In this document: piece by piece, positions 1 through 8,357 of the stretch
Numbering within the stretch: position 1 is the stretch's first letter
Layout: each line of letters starts with the position of its first letter
NCBI GenBank assembly: GCA_022570795.1
Contig: JAKUDP010000012.1
Span: 124,001-188,000, forward strand
Origin: Sphaerulina vaccinii
Taxonomy: Eukaryota; Ascomycota; Dothideomycetes; Mycosphaerellales; Mycosphaerellaceae
Direction of reading: 5' to 3'
DNA: 64,000 nucleotides
Program-made: the position numbers and the translations under genes
Notes under the pieces: model-generated
What the model was told of the DNA's origin: nothing
The model's input: the letters and a program-made list of their open reading frames with translations, nothing else
Databases searched by the model: none

Positions 1-601
1 GCTAACTGCTTATGGTGGGTGCAATACACAGGCTTGGCCTCTTTTGTTCATTCGAAGTTTAACATACTCTGCGTGACCGAAGTTAACGCAAGAGCGATGT
101 GCGAAGTTGGTTCAGCGTGGCGAAACCTGCATTGATGCGATTACCGTTTTCAGTGATTCACTATATGTTCACTATATCAAGAGACTATAGGTTGCTAGAA
201 GCCCACACTATTGAGTAATCATACTGTTGAGGGATCAGTCTAGATCAAATGGACCGAGACGGTTCGAGGGTGACGAAAGTGTGGTTCAAATTTCGACATT
301 TCATTGCGTGAACCACACATTCTCCTTCCCAAACAGCGATGCGACAGAAAAATGCTCCGTGTGATGAGACACTTCTACAGAGCGATGAGCGAAGCGAGTC
401 AGAAGTTACGCACGTTACAGGCTGCATCGCTATACGGCGGCGATACACCGAGAAGAATGCCGGATCCATGCCGGAGCTATCATGCCTAACACCCACCCCT
501 TGCCGACCGCTTTCGGGCAACACAACAGCAACCAGACAAATCACAAGTCAAATCTGCGTGTTCGTATTCTCGTGATGACAGGGAACTGCCATCGACTCGG
601 G
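1..601. other. intergenic, no gene seen
   Basis: Only short overlapping open frames lie here, without splice signals, a signal peptide or any family motif. The right part is probably the 3' flank of the crotonase gene that ends at 602 on the minus strand. Confidence 0.6.
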
Positions 602-1531
602 CTACAATTTGCTTGGTACCCATTGCGGCTGCTTCTTTTCGGCAAAAGCTTTCAATCCAATCGCTAGATTTGCGCCATCTCTCAGGCCAGCTCCATATCG
701 CTGCTCGGTATTCTGACTCGCCCTTTCGACACTGGCCGTCTCCCAGCTCTCTCGCAGACCGTGTCGAGTGACTATGATTGCATCAGGAGACAGCCCAGCA
801 ATCTTTGAAGCAAGCTCGAGAGCCTCGTCCACTACCGATTCGTGGGTCTTGGACACACGATTGATAATGCCATACTGCGCAGCTTCTTGCGCGGAGAGAA
901 AGCGTCCAGTCATAGCAACCTCACTGGCGACTGTCATTCCAGCCAAACGGACCAGCCGAGATAGACCTCCAGCTCCAGCATACAGACCTCTCGACGCTTC
1001 CGGTAGACCAAACGTCGCTTTGGGAGATGCGACGATCATATCACTAATCAAACACATCAGCTACAACATCGCATATCGCATACCTCATCACGAGGGAAAT
1101 GCTCACCAACCCAAACATATCTCAAACCCTCCACCCAGCGCAAATCCATTGACAGCAGCTATCACAGGCTTCTTCCCTACTCTTCTGCTCACGCCCATGA
1201 AGCCTGAAACAGGATGTGTGAGCGTTCTCCTATCTGGTACTTCTACATTCTCTCCTCCTGCTTTTGCTCCTCTGAGTTGTGCCAACTTGTTCTGTTCGAT
1301 GAGATCTTGCCCTGCGCAGAAAGCTTTGCCAGAGCCTGTGATTACTGCTACTCGTAATGAGGGTTCTGCGTCGAACCATTGGAGTATTGCGTCTGCTTCC
1401 CAATGTGCGGAGTAGGGAATCGAGTTCATCTGCTTGGGTCGGTTTATGGTGATGAGCAGGACGTATGGACTAGGGTAGGAGAGGATGTAGGAGCTCGAAG
1501 AGGGCGGTTGGGTGGTCAGCTTGTTCGCCAT
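602..1531 (-). CDS. enoyl-CoA hydratase/isomerase (crotonase) family, peroxisomal
   Basis: Two exons, 1531-1107 and 1043-602, joined across a 63-nt intron (GTGAGC donor, TTAG acceptor). Splicing restores the crotonase core GGGFEICLGCDMIVAS. The oxyanion-loop motif AFCAGQDL lies in exon 1, and GLPEASRGLYAGAGGLSRL follows in exon 2. The family hydrates or isomerises enoyl-CoA thioesters, often in beta-oxidation. The protein (about 288 aa, normal for the family) ends in Ser-Lys-Leu, a canonical PTS1 signal, so it should act in the peroxisome matrix. The start is the only ATG before the conserved domain. Exact substrate cannot be told; enoyl-CoA hydratase, isomerase and other crotonases share this fold. 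Confidence 0.88.
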
Positions 1532-2152
1532 GGTTGCTGCTGGAGTACGAGATAGGTGTAGAGGTGCTGTACGAGCACTCGAAGAGGACAGTGGATCTGG
1601 AGGCTTTCACTCAGCGTTCTTGGAGGCTAGGAACAGCTTGGATTATTGATGATAAGATCAAAGGATAGGCCAGCGATGGAAGCTATCAAGCAAGATCATC
1701 AATCTGGAGCTTTGAGTGATAGAAATGTCCATTGTATAATCAGCCTAGGCATTGTAAGCTGTTCGGTCCATGGTGCAGGATAGCCTAGAGCGGAGGTGGC
1801 AGCCAGAAAATCATGGCCCGTGCGAGTCAGACATGTCACTCTCAGTTAACAGTCTTCGAAGAAGCATCAACCTCCTACAATATCGTATGGAATACGACAC
1901 AAACTGGCCACACGAATGTAGAGTCAACGTTCTTAGACGTGAGATCTGGCAGAAGCTGACCTTGATGACGGACGAACCAACATTTCCGACTGAAGACGAG
2001 TCTTCTCAGTGATTGCATATCGCGATCGTGGGGACGAGCCAGAGTGAGATAGAGGCACGATTGGAAGCCCGTCCCACAAGTCATGAAGTTGCCAAGTGAC
2101 TGATCCAGAACCTTTCATGATCTAGCTACAGTGCCAACCTGGAACTGCGACC
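1532..2152. other. intergenic; one unsupported small ORF
   Basis: Upstream region of the crotonase gene and 3' flank of the membrane-protein gene. An 80-codon plus-strand frame at 1770-2012 begins with ATG but has no recognisable motif; I do not call it a gene. Confidence 0.5.
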
Positions 2153-3964
2153 CTATACGTAACGCCTTCGTCTGCGAAGTCTGCCATTGTCACCGGCTTC
2201 ACCTGGCCCGAGTGTGTAAACGATTCTTCCTGAGCTGCCTTCGTGCTCCGCTACCTTGATATTGAGTCTGATAGGAACTGCCACCTTTCCAGAGAATCCG
2301 GCTCCTTTCAGTGTGTTTACCGTTCTCGTGTCTAGTCCCGCCATGAGAGAAATGATGCCAAATCCTTCGCCAATGGGCACCTTGTACAACAGTACATTCG
2401 CTACCACGAACATGAGGGTAATAAGTGGCTGAACTGCGAGGAGTAGGTAGAGTGCACTGGACCTTCGCAAGCTCAGCTTCGAAGATATCAAGAGAGGTCC
2501 CGAAGCGTACTGTAGGCCGGTGTTAGCATACCGCGCGTCCCAGAGGGAATTCCAACCAGGACGTGAAGGACCATTGATTGTAGCAATCTTCGACCACTTT
2601 ATCGAGGCGACTACTGCGCTTGTCGAAGGTACAAGCCACCGTGAGTCGTTGCGAAGCCTCGAAAATTGGCCCAGGAATTCGGCTAGAGTAGGCAAGTAGA
2701 AGTCGGGCAGGTTGAGATCATTTTCTGTGAGCACCAGCTGATTCTTGGCAAATGTTGTCGATGTTGGCGATTTCACGGAAAGGTCGCAGCGGCCATCGAC
2801 CAATTCCACAGAACCTCTTGTGACTGTCCAAGTCCCTTCGCATGGGCTCCTGATCGTGTCGTAACGCTTCGCACGAGGAACAAAATTCTCCAAAGTTGCG
2901 TCTCCAGGATAAATGCCCACGAAGCACCAAGACTCGTCTGGTCCACCTCGAGAAGACATGAAACCAACATTCCAGCCATTGTACAGATAGCCTGTTGCGA
3001 AAGTGCTGTTTGGCCATTGCAGTCCTGAAATTGCACCGTATGACTCCCAGTAAGCAGCGCTTTCGTCCAGATCACGATAGCCATTGACGGTGCTGTTATC
3101 AATGGTAATCGTTGCGATGACTGCAGCCGTGATGTTCCACAGCTCACCAGGCTCCAGAGCGGACTGGATCTTGCTCAGCCACACAGGTTTAGGCGCATCT
3201 AGCATGGCAACTGCGGACTCGTTCAGCACGAGCAGGTTGAATCCGTACGGCTTTGGGAAGTCCGGAGGGGGAGGATCAGACCATGACACTCCTGGATCGG
3301 ATAATATAGACACGTTGGTAGTGGTGGCTTGTATGAATGGCATTGTTGCATTGTTGTTCAGACCGACGCCTGTCCACAAACCGACGTCCAATCCTGGTGG
3401 AGCATACAAGCCAAAGACATCCGAGTATAGGTTGCTGCTGGCTCCCAGTGTATTAGTGCTCCTGCCTCCGGTGAACAGCTTATATCCCACGCTGAGTCCG
3501 AGTGGCAGAATCTTCATCAAAAGAAGAATGACTCGCCAGACCCAGCTGATGTTGTCTCCAAATAGAGTGCCACGCACAATGGCCTCGTAATTCTGCAAAA
3601 TTGACTTTCCTGATCGAGCCTCGCAGCACAGGAAGAACAGTGGAGCTGTATAGTCGAGACAGATATTCATGATACTGAGCAGGAAGCCGACCGCAATAAG
3701 CTGATATGTTAAACCCAGTGTCCAAGCCAGGCGGTTGTGCGCGACCACAGTAATGGCTATGGCGCAGCACGTGGCCGATCCCATAGTGACGAGAATGTAG
3801 TTCCAGCCAAGAATCGGCTTGCTTGTGGGCATACCGCACGGTTCTTGCGGTAGCGCCTTGCTGTAGGCAGTGTCTTGCTTGCCTGTCGAGGCTGCCAGTG
3901 GCTCGAGGTCGACATCGTCATTATCGGATTGCACAACGCGATGGAAAGCAGTTTTGCGAGACAT
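2153..3964 (-). CDS. polytopic membrane glycoprotein of unknown function
   Basis: The frame is open from 4033, but the first ATG is at 3964, giving about 603 aa. Three hydrophobic segments lie near the N-terminus (about residues 55-75, 80-105 and 140-160). A large loop of about 330 residues follows with many N-glycosylation sequons (NAT, NVS, NES, NIT, NST, NDS). Another hydrophobic segment (SALYLLLAVQPLITLMFVVA) sits about 95 residues before the end. The motif LPLGLSVGYKLFTGGRS just after the third helix recalls a widespread ascomycete family with no known role. The tail ends in a short basic run, RLRRRRRYV. It is probably a plasma-membrane or endomembrane protein with a lumenal or outer domain. 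No intron is needed. Function is not assigned. Confidence 0.75.
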   Translation of the reverse strand: MSRKTAFHRVVQSDNDDVDLEPLAASTGKQDTAYSKALPQEPCGMPTSKPILGWNYILVTMGSATCCAIAITVVAHNRLAWTLGLTYQLIAVGFLLSIMNICLDYTAPLFFLCCEARSGKSILQNYEAIVRGTLFGDNISWVWRVILLLMKILPLGLSVGYKLFTGGRSTNTLGASSNLYSDVFGLYAPPGLDVGLWTGVGLNNNATMPFIQATTTNVSILSDPGVSWSDPPPPDFPKPYGFNLLVLNESAVAMLDAPKPVWLSKIQSALEPGELWNITAAVIATITIDNSTVNGYRDLDESAAYWESYGAISGLQWPNSTFATGYLYNGWNVGFMSSRGGPDESWCFVGIYPGDATLENFVPRAKRYDTIRSPCEGTWTVTRGSVELVDGRCDLSVKSPTSTTFAKNQLVLTENDLNLPDFYLPTLAEFLGQFSRLRNDSRWLVPSTSAVVASIKWSKIATINGPSRPGWNSLWDARYANTGLQYASGPLLISSKLSLRRSSALYLLLAVQPLITLMFVVANVLLYKVPIGEGFGIISLMAGLDTRTVNTLKGAGFSGKVAVPIRLNIKVAEHEGSSGRIVYTLGPGEAGDNGRLRRRRRYV

Positions 3965-4991
3965 GATGTCGCCGTCGATCGCTCTCGAACGCGAGGGGAC
4001 AGTAAGAGTCTGGATGTGCGAAAGAATGATCACAGCCTGATGCGAGCGGCATGGCGCCTAATTTATGCACAGTATGGAGAATTGTGGCTTGCTGCGGTCG
4101 GACGAGGCTGCACCTGCAATACTTGATTAGCTCCTCGGCCTACTTAGACTTCAGCCTTCAGCCTGCACGATGTCCTGAATGGCGCCCTTTGTGGTCTTAT
4201 CGGCCGTGTATCTATGCAGGTACTGTACACACTGAGATGTGCGATCTGCCATCCTTTCGAACAATCGCCTGCAGCCTTGCCATGCTTTAGATCATTGAAG
4301 CAGCTCTGTCTTTTATCATACGCCTGCCAGATGCGACCGCTCTTGTATCGCGCTTATCGTGCTAGGCATCTCCTGATGACAGTGAGTTTGATAAATCATA
4401 GCGTGAGGCTTGTTCATATATGCGAGCAGAGTGTAGAGTGAGTATAAAGTGAGGTCGTGAGAAGTGGCGTGGAGATTTTGACATGCCAAGAGCGCAAGAG
4501 CGCATGGACATTTGCGAGCACAATAATGCCTGCAGTACAGTAAATATCCTACAACCTCTAACTTCAGGCTCTCGTATCTGTTTGATACTCTCAGGCCATC
4601 ATCACCATTGGCAATATGATTCCGACTCCTGTTGCTAGCTAGTCCGAGGTTGAAGCAGTCTTCTCTAAAAAGGTTGTTGCTTAAGCTGACAACAGCTCGA
4701 CACTTCAGCACATACCGCCCAGGTCCCTGGCTCTTCCCTCCCAACGTCTTCGGTATCGTATCATTGGGCTCCAGACCGTCAGGAGAAGGTAATAATCGTG
4801 GTCGGCGCGAGGTCCTGTCGTTTAGTACGCTGGTAATGATGTTCGAGAAACGAAGATCGATGTCAGCATGCTTAGTAACAAGAGTTTGACTTTGCATCGG
4901 CATAGTTCTCCCAGCCTCGACATAGGGTCTCTGGAGATGTGATGCTTCGCTTGCTATACAAGTGTAGACTTCAAACATGAGACCTAGCATC
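3965..4991. other. intergenic, no gene called
   Basis: Promoter side of the membrane-protein gene and 3' flank of the CCA1-TTI2 ORF. A minus-strand frame (4316-5104) is long but overlaps the end of the conserved CCA1-TTI2 ORF and shows no family features, so it is treated as chance. Confidence 0.55.
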
Positions 4992-7900
4992 CTAGTCCAA
5001 CAGCAGTCCGGAAAGCCTAGGATCAGCTTCCACGAGCATCTTGCGCTCCATCTCGTATGCATCCTCCTTACCATGCGCCAATCCGGGCATGTTGACAGTC
5101 TCATTCAATGCGCTCTTCAATTTGTCCACACCCTCGAGCTCAGCGATCTTGATCCAGCACATACACAAGCCTTTCAGCGCCTCGCCTCGATAGTTGTCTA
5201 TCCTTGGTCCAGCGTTTCTAATCACAGCCTGGAGTGCATTGGTGGCACTCACTAACATCGGCACGGTAGCGGTTCCAGTGGGAGTGGAGAGTGCTTCACT
5301 CAGCATAGCCATGAGATACTTTAGGTGCTTGACGCTATCGATGCCGAGCTCATCCAGATAGATGGATAGGTGATCGAAGAGGATGGTGATGATGGCAGGA
5401 TAGCTACTCCCGCAGTGCGAGTAACCGTAGATGATGCCCTTGCGGATGATGCTGTCGAGGAATTTGACCTTCGAACGTTCTAGTGGAGTCAGGGGAGCCT
5501 GCATAGATGTTGTAGTGACGTTCTTTAGGATGGGGAAGCGCTGGCGAGCTAACATGAGTAGCGCTGGATATACTGCCGAGAGGAGGGGAATGGACTCTGC
5601 TTCGTCTGTGATTGTGGGCAGACATGTCAAGCATGGCATGAGTGCTTGTTCGAAGACTTCTCCTAGACCTGTTCTCTCGAGAAGTTCTGGTGGCGTTGCA
5701 TTGAGCAGCGCAGTCATAAAGCTGGCGCCCAGAGCTTTGTATCTCGCTTCCCAGTCGTCGACAAGCGTGAGAAGCGGTGGGATGATCAATGGCCAGACTC
5801 CAGCCACCGTCTTTTCATCCAGACTGTGCACTACCCACCTGAGTATGTCAAGCGAGTATGCATCTTTCGCGCTCTTCCATGGCTTGGCGGTCTTGTCATC
5901 CATATCGCTCATCGTGAGTTTCTCCGGTAGTCTTTCAGTTGTGACCTTGCGACCTTGTTCAGTGACCGTTGCTGGACTTGCCTTGATAAAGAGAGGGCGA
6001 ATAGTAAGCTTCAAGAAGTGTCGAGTCAGATCGGAAGTGAGCTCACCCTTTGTTTGGTGGTTCTTCACCTCCTCGATCGCTTGTTGTGGCTCGGTGGTTC
6101 CAGGATTGCGCAGCTGCCATGCCATGACTACGTCGAGCGCATCTTTCATCCACGGACCAGGCTTGATGCCAATGGCTTTGGCAAGCTCTTTGCCGTCCAT
6201 GAGGGTCTTGAAGGTGCAGGCTTCCATGATGTCGAGTTCTCGAAGGTGCTGAATGAAGGTTGAATACCTCCGCTCGATGGCTGTGGTCATGTCAGCTATG
6301 TACTGCTCTGAAATTGCGAAGTTATGCCTACCTTCTGCCTGGTCACGAGTATTGGCGACTTCGACAAGCAGCGAGTATAGCACTTGACTTCTCCAACTTG
6401 TGCCCCATCTGCGTATCGCCATTCCAAGAAAATCTCGTGCGGCAGGATCGTCGCCTTCGATCAACTTGTCTGGCCTGCGCTTCTTCTGGTAGAGCTTATC
6501 GACCAGGTCCGAGATCTCTGTCTGATTCTTGACAGCTGCGCTGATCACGTCACATATCTTGTTCGTAGCTTTAATGCCTTCTCTTGCCACTTGCACAGGA
6601 ATCGGAGGCGGTGCTTTCTTACCAGGTGCGGTCGGTTCTGGCAGTGGAGCATCACGATATGGTACGACGGCAGCGAGGTGCCAGGCTAGTACCTCTTCTT
6701 CTCGGTTGCCTTCGTCCCCTCGCGCAAGTTCACTTTGCAGGATATCGCCATTGCTCATGATCTCACGTAATGTGTCGATGAGCACTTCCCACCCGTCAGT
6801 ATCTGGCCTGTCGTGATCCACCTCAGCCTTGGCGGGATCAGAGTAGATAGTCTCGTATAGGTCAAGGGAGAAGATGAGTCTCAAAGCCTCATGAGGATCT
6901 GGTCCTTGAAGTGCCTTCTCCAGCTCTGTGCCCACACGTTCGCGACTGATCTTCAGACGAAGCGCTTCCTTTATCTCTGCATTACTCATCGCCTCTAGTG
7001 CACTTGACTCGATGGTGTAGCCAAGCCTACTTGCGAAGCGAATCAGTCGCAGTACCCGTAGTGGATCGTCCTTGAAAGTCTGACATGGTGCAAGTGGCGT
7101 GCGGATTATCTTCGCTCTCATATCATCGTGCCCTTTCCCGGTGAAATCTTCGATAATGTCCTCGTTGAGATTGTAGAACATTGCATTCACGGTCGCATCG
7201 CGGCGTTCAGCATCTTCCTCGGGCGTGCCAAACTCGATCCGAGGGATGCGTCCTTCCTCATCAGAGTAAGTCTCCTTGCGCAGGTTGACCAGATCGATGT
7301 CCAAGCCGAAGATCTGCATTGTGGTGGTCTCGAGATGCTTTGACTTTTCCGGATTGGCTTCAATCTTGTGCAGACCTCCCACTGACTTCGACTTGTCAGT
7401 CTTGCCGGCTTTCTGGCTCTGCTTGTCGTTGGAAGCGATTGACTCCAGATCATACTTCTCCAGGTTGCCAGGAATTTCGAGGTACTCCTTGAGGCGAAGT
7501 CCGAACTGATAGCCGGTCATCTTGTTGATGGCGACGTCAATATCGTGACTCTTCTTGCCCAGCAACTTGTCGCGAACCCATCCTCCTGTGAAACGCAGCA
7601 CGATAGGTTGCTTGGCCAAGACATCTGGTACTATGACTTGGCTGATGGTATCTGGATCGTCTGAAGGTGCCGGAGTCTGATCAATGTACTTTGCCACATC
7701 GAGGAGCAGTTGCTTGAGAGTGGTCTCGATCGGCTCCCAGGTGATGTCTTTCGAAGTTGAGTTCGTGACTTCGTCCCCGACTTCTTCCACGACTAGGGGC
7801 GACATCCTCTGCTGTCGCTGTCGCTTGGCCGAAGTTGAAAAATTATCTGCCAATCTCCGCCGCTTAGTACCTTCAGGTGTTGTAGAGATGCAGCGAGCCG

Positions 7901-8006
7901 GAGACATGCACGGATTTGCTGAGCATAGTATGGCAGCTCTACGGCAGGTCCGAATTGGGAGGGAGGTTCTTGCCAAATGAGTCAATCTTCTCGTGACTGG
8001 AAGCAT
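4992..8006 (-). CDS. CCA1: CCA-adding tRNA nucleotidyltransferase fused to a TTI2-like domain
   Basis: One uninterrupted 1004-codon ORF with ATG at 8006. Residues 1-45 are basic and Ser/Arg-rich, like a mitochondrial presequence; Met68 could start a nuclear/cytosolic form, as known for yeast CCA1. The nucleotidyltransferase head has GGWVRD (141-146), the metal-binding DIDVA (155-159), RRDATVNAMFYNL (268-280) and DPLRVLRLIRFASR (314-327). The enzyme adds CCA to tRNA 3' ends. The CCA1-like part seems to end near residue 650. From about residue 654 (GELTSDLTRHFLKLTIRPLF) the sequence reads as a helical-repeat protein resembling TTI2, a subunit of the TEL2-TTI1-TTI2 cochaperone for PIKK kinases (e.g. 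DELGIDSVKHLKYLMAMLSE, YRGEALKGLCMCW). CCA1 identity is firm; the TTI2 assignment is from memory of the family. No intron-like break is seen at the junction. Confidence 0.88.
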   Translation of the reverse strand: MLPVTRRLTHLARTSLPIRTCRRAAILCSANPCMSPARCISTTPEGTKRRRLADNFSTSAKRQRQQRMSPLVVEEVGDEVTNSTSKDITWEPIETTLKQLLLDVAKYIDQTPAPSDDPDTISQVIVPDVLAKQPIVLRFTGGWVRDKLLGKKSHDIDVAINKMTGYQFGLRLKEYLEIPGNLEKYDLESIASNDKQSQKAGKTDKSKSVGGLHKIEANPEKSKHLETTTMQIFGLDIDLVNLRKETYSDEEGRIPRIEFGTPEEDAERRDATVNAMFYNLNEDIIEDFTGKGHDDMRAKIIRTPLAPCQTFKDDPLRVLRLIRFASRLGYTIESSALEAMSNAEIKEALRLKISRERVGTELEKALQGPDPHEALRLIFSLDLYETIYSDPAKAEVDHDRPDTDGWEVLIDTLREIMSNGDILQSELARGDEGNREEEVLAWHLAAVVPYRDAPLPEPTAPGKKAPPPIPVQVAREGIKATNKICDVISAAVKNQTEISDLVDKLYQKKRRPDKLIEGDDPAARDFLGMAIRRWGTSWRSQVLYSLLVEVANTRDQAEGRHNFAISEQYIADMTTAIERRYSTFIQHLRELDIMEACTFKTLMDGKELAKAIGIKPGPWMKDALDVVMAWQLRNPGTTEPQQAIEEVKNHQTKGELTSDLTRHFLKLTIRPLFIKASPATVTEQGRKVTTERLPEKLTMSDMDDKTAKPWKSAKDAYSLDILRWVVHSLDEKTVAGVWPLIIPPLLTLVDDWEARYKALGASFMTALLNATPPELLERTGLGEVFEQALMPCLTCLPTITDEAESIPLLSAVYPALLMLARQRFPILKNVTTTSMQAPLTPLERSKVKFLDSIIRKGIIYGYSHCGSSYPAIITILFDHLSIYLDELGIDSVKHLKYLMAMLSEALSTPTGTATVPMLVSATNALQAVIRNAGPRIDNYRGEALKGLCMCWIKIAELEGVDKLKSALNETVNMPGLAHGKEDAYEMERKMLVEADPRLSGLLLD

Positions 8007-8357
8007 TCACCGGCGAAGAGTGGTGATGATGTCTGGTGACTTGGTCAACACGACGACGCGGAGATGATGAAAGACCAATTTTCGATGCAGGGATCGATAA
8101 GGTTGTCGAAGTTGTGGTTCGCATATGAGTAAAGGTGAAACTTGTGCCTGTATCAAACAGACTTCTTCTGGAAGGCGCAACAAAGTGGTGGGAATCCTTG
8201 GTCACTGCCACGACACTCGCTCTTCTACCATCAGCCTGATAAGAAGCACATCCTGGACATGCTCGACAGACCAACGACCACGCGCTAGACACATCAATGC
8301 CCTCGAGATCTCCACGACGAATACACGCGCGCAGTGTCTCCTTCACCGGCGTGACTG
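8007..8357. promoter_or_regulatory. shared divergent promoter region, CCA1-TTI2 / TRS85
   Basis: These 351 bp separate two start codons that face away from each other, so both genes must be driven from here or from within 5' UTRs. No TATA box stands out. Open frames crossing it are short and unsupported. Confidence 0.5.

Noticed and set aside
1770..2012. 80-codon plus-strand ATG ORF
   Set aside because: Isolated, no motif, and no second exon; it could be real but cannot be supported.
4316..5104. 262-codon minus-strand ORF
   Set aside because: It overlaps the 3' end of the CCA1-TTI2 ORF in another frame, has no motif and a His/Arg/Cys-rich chance composition.
5431..6252. 273-codon plus-strand ORF
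   Set aside because: Antisense to the conserved CCA1-TTI2 gene; no protein features of its own.
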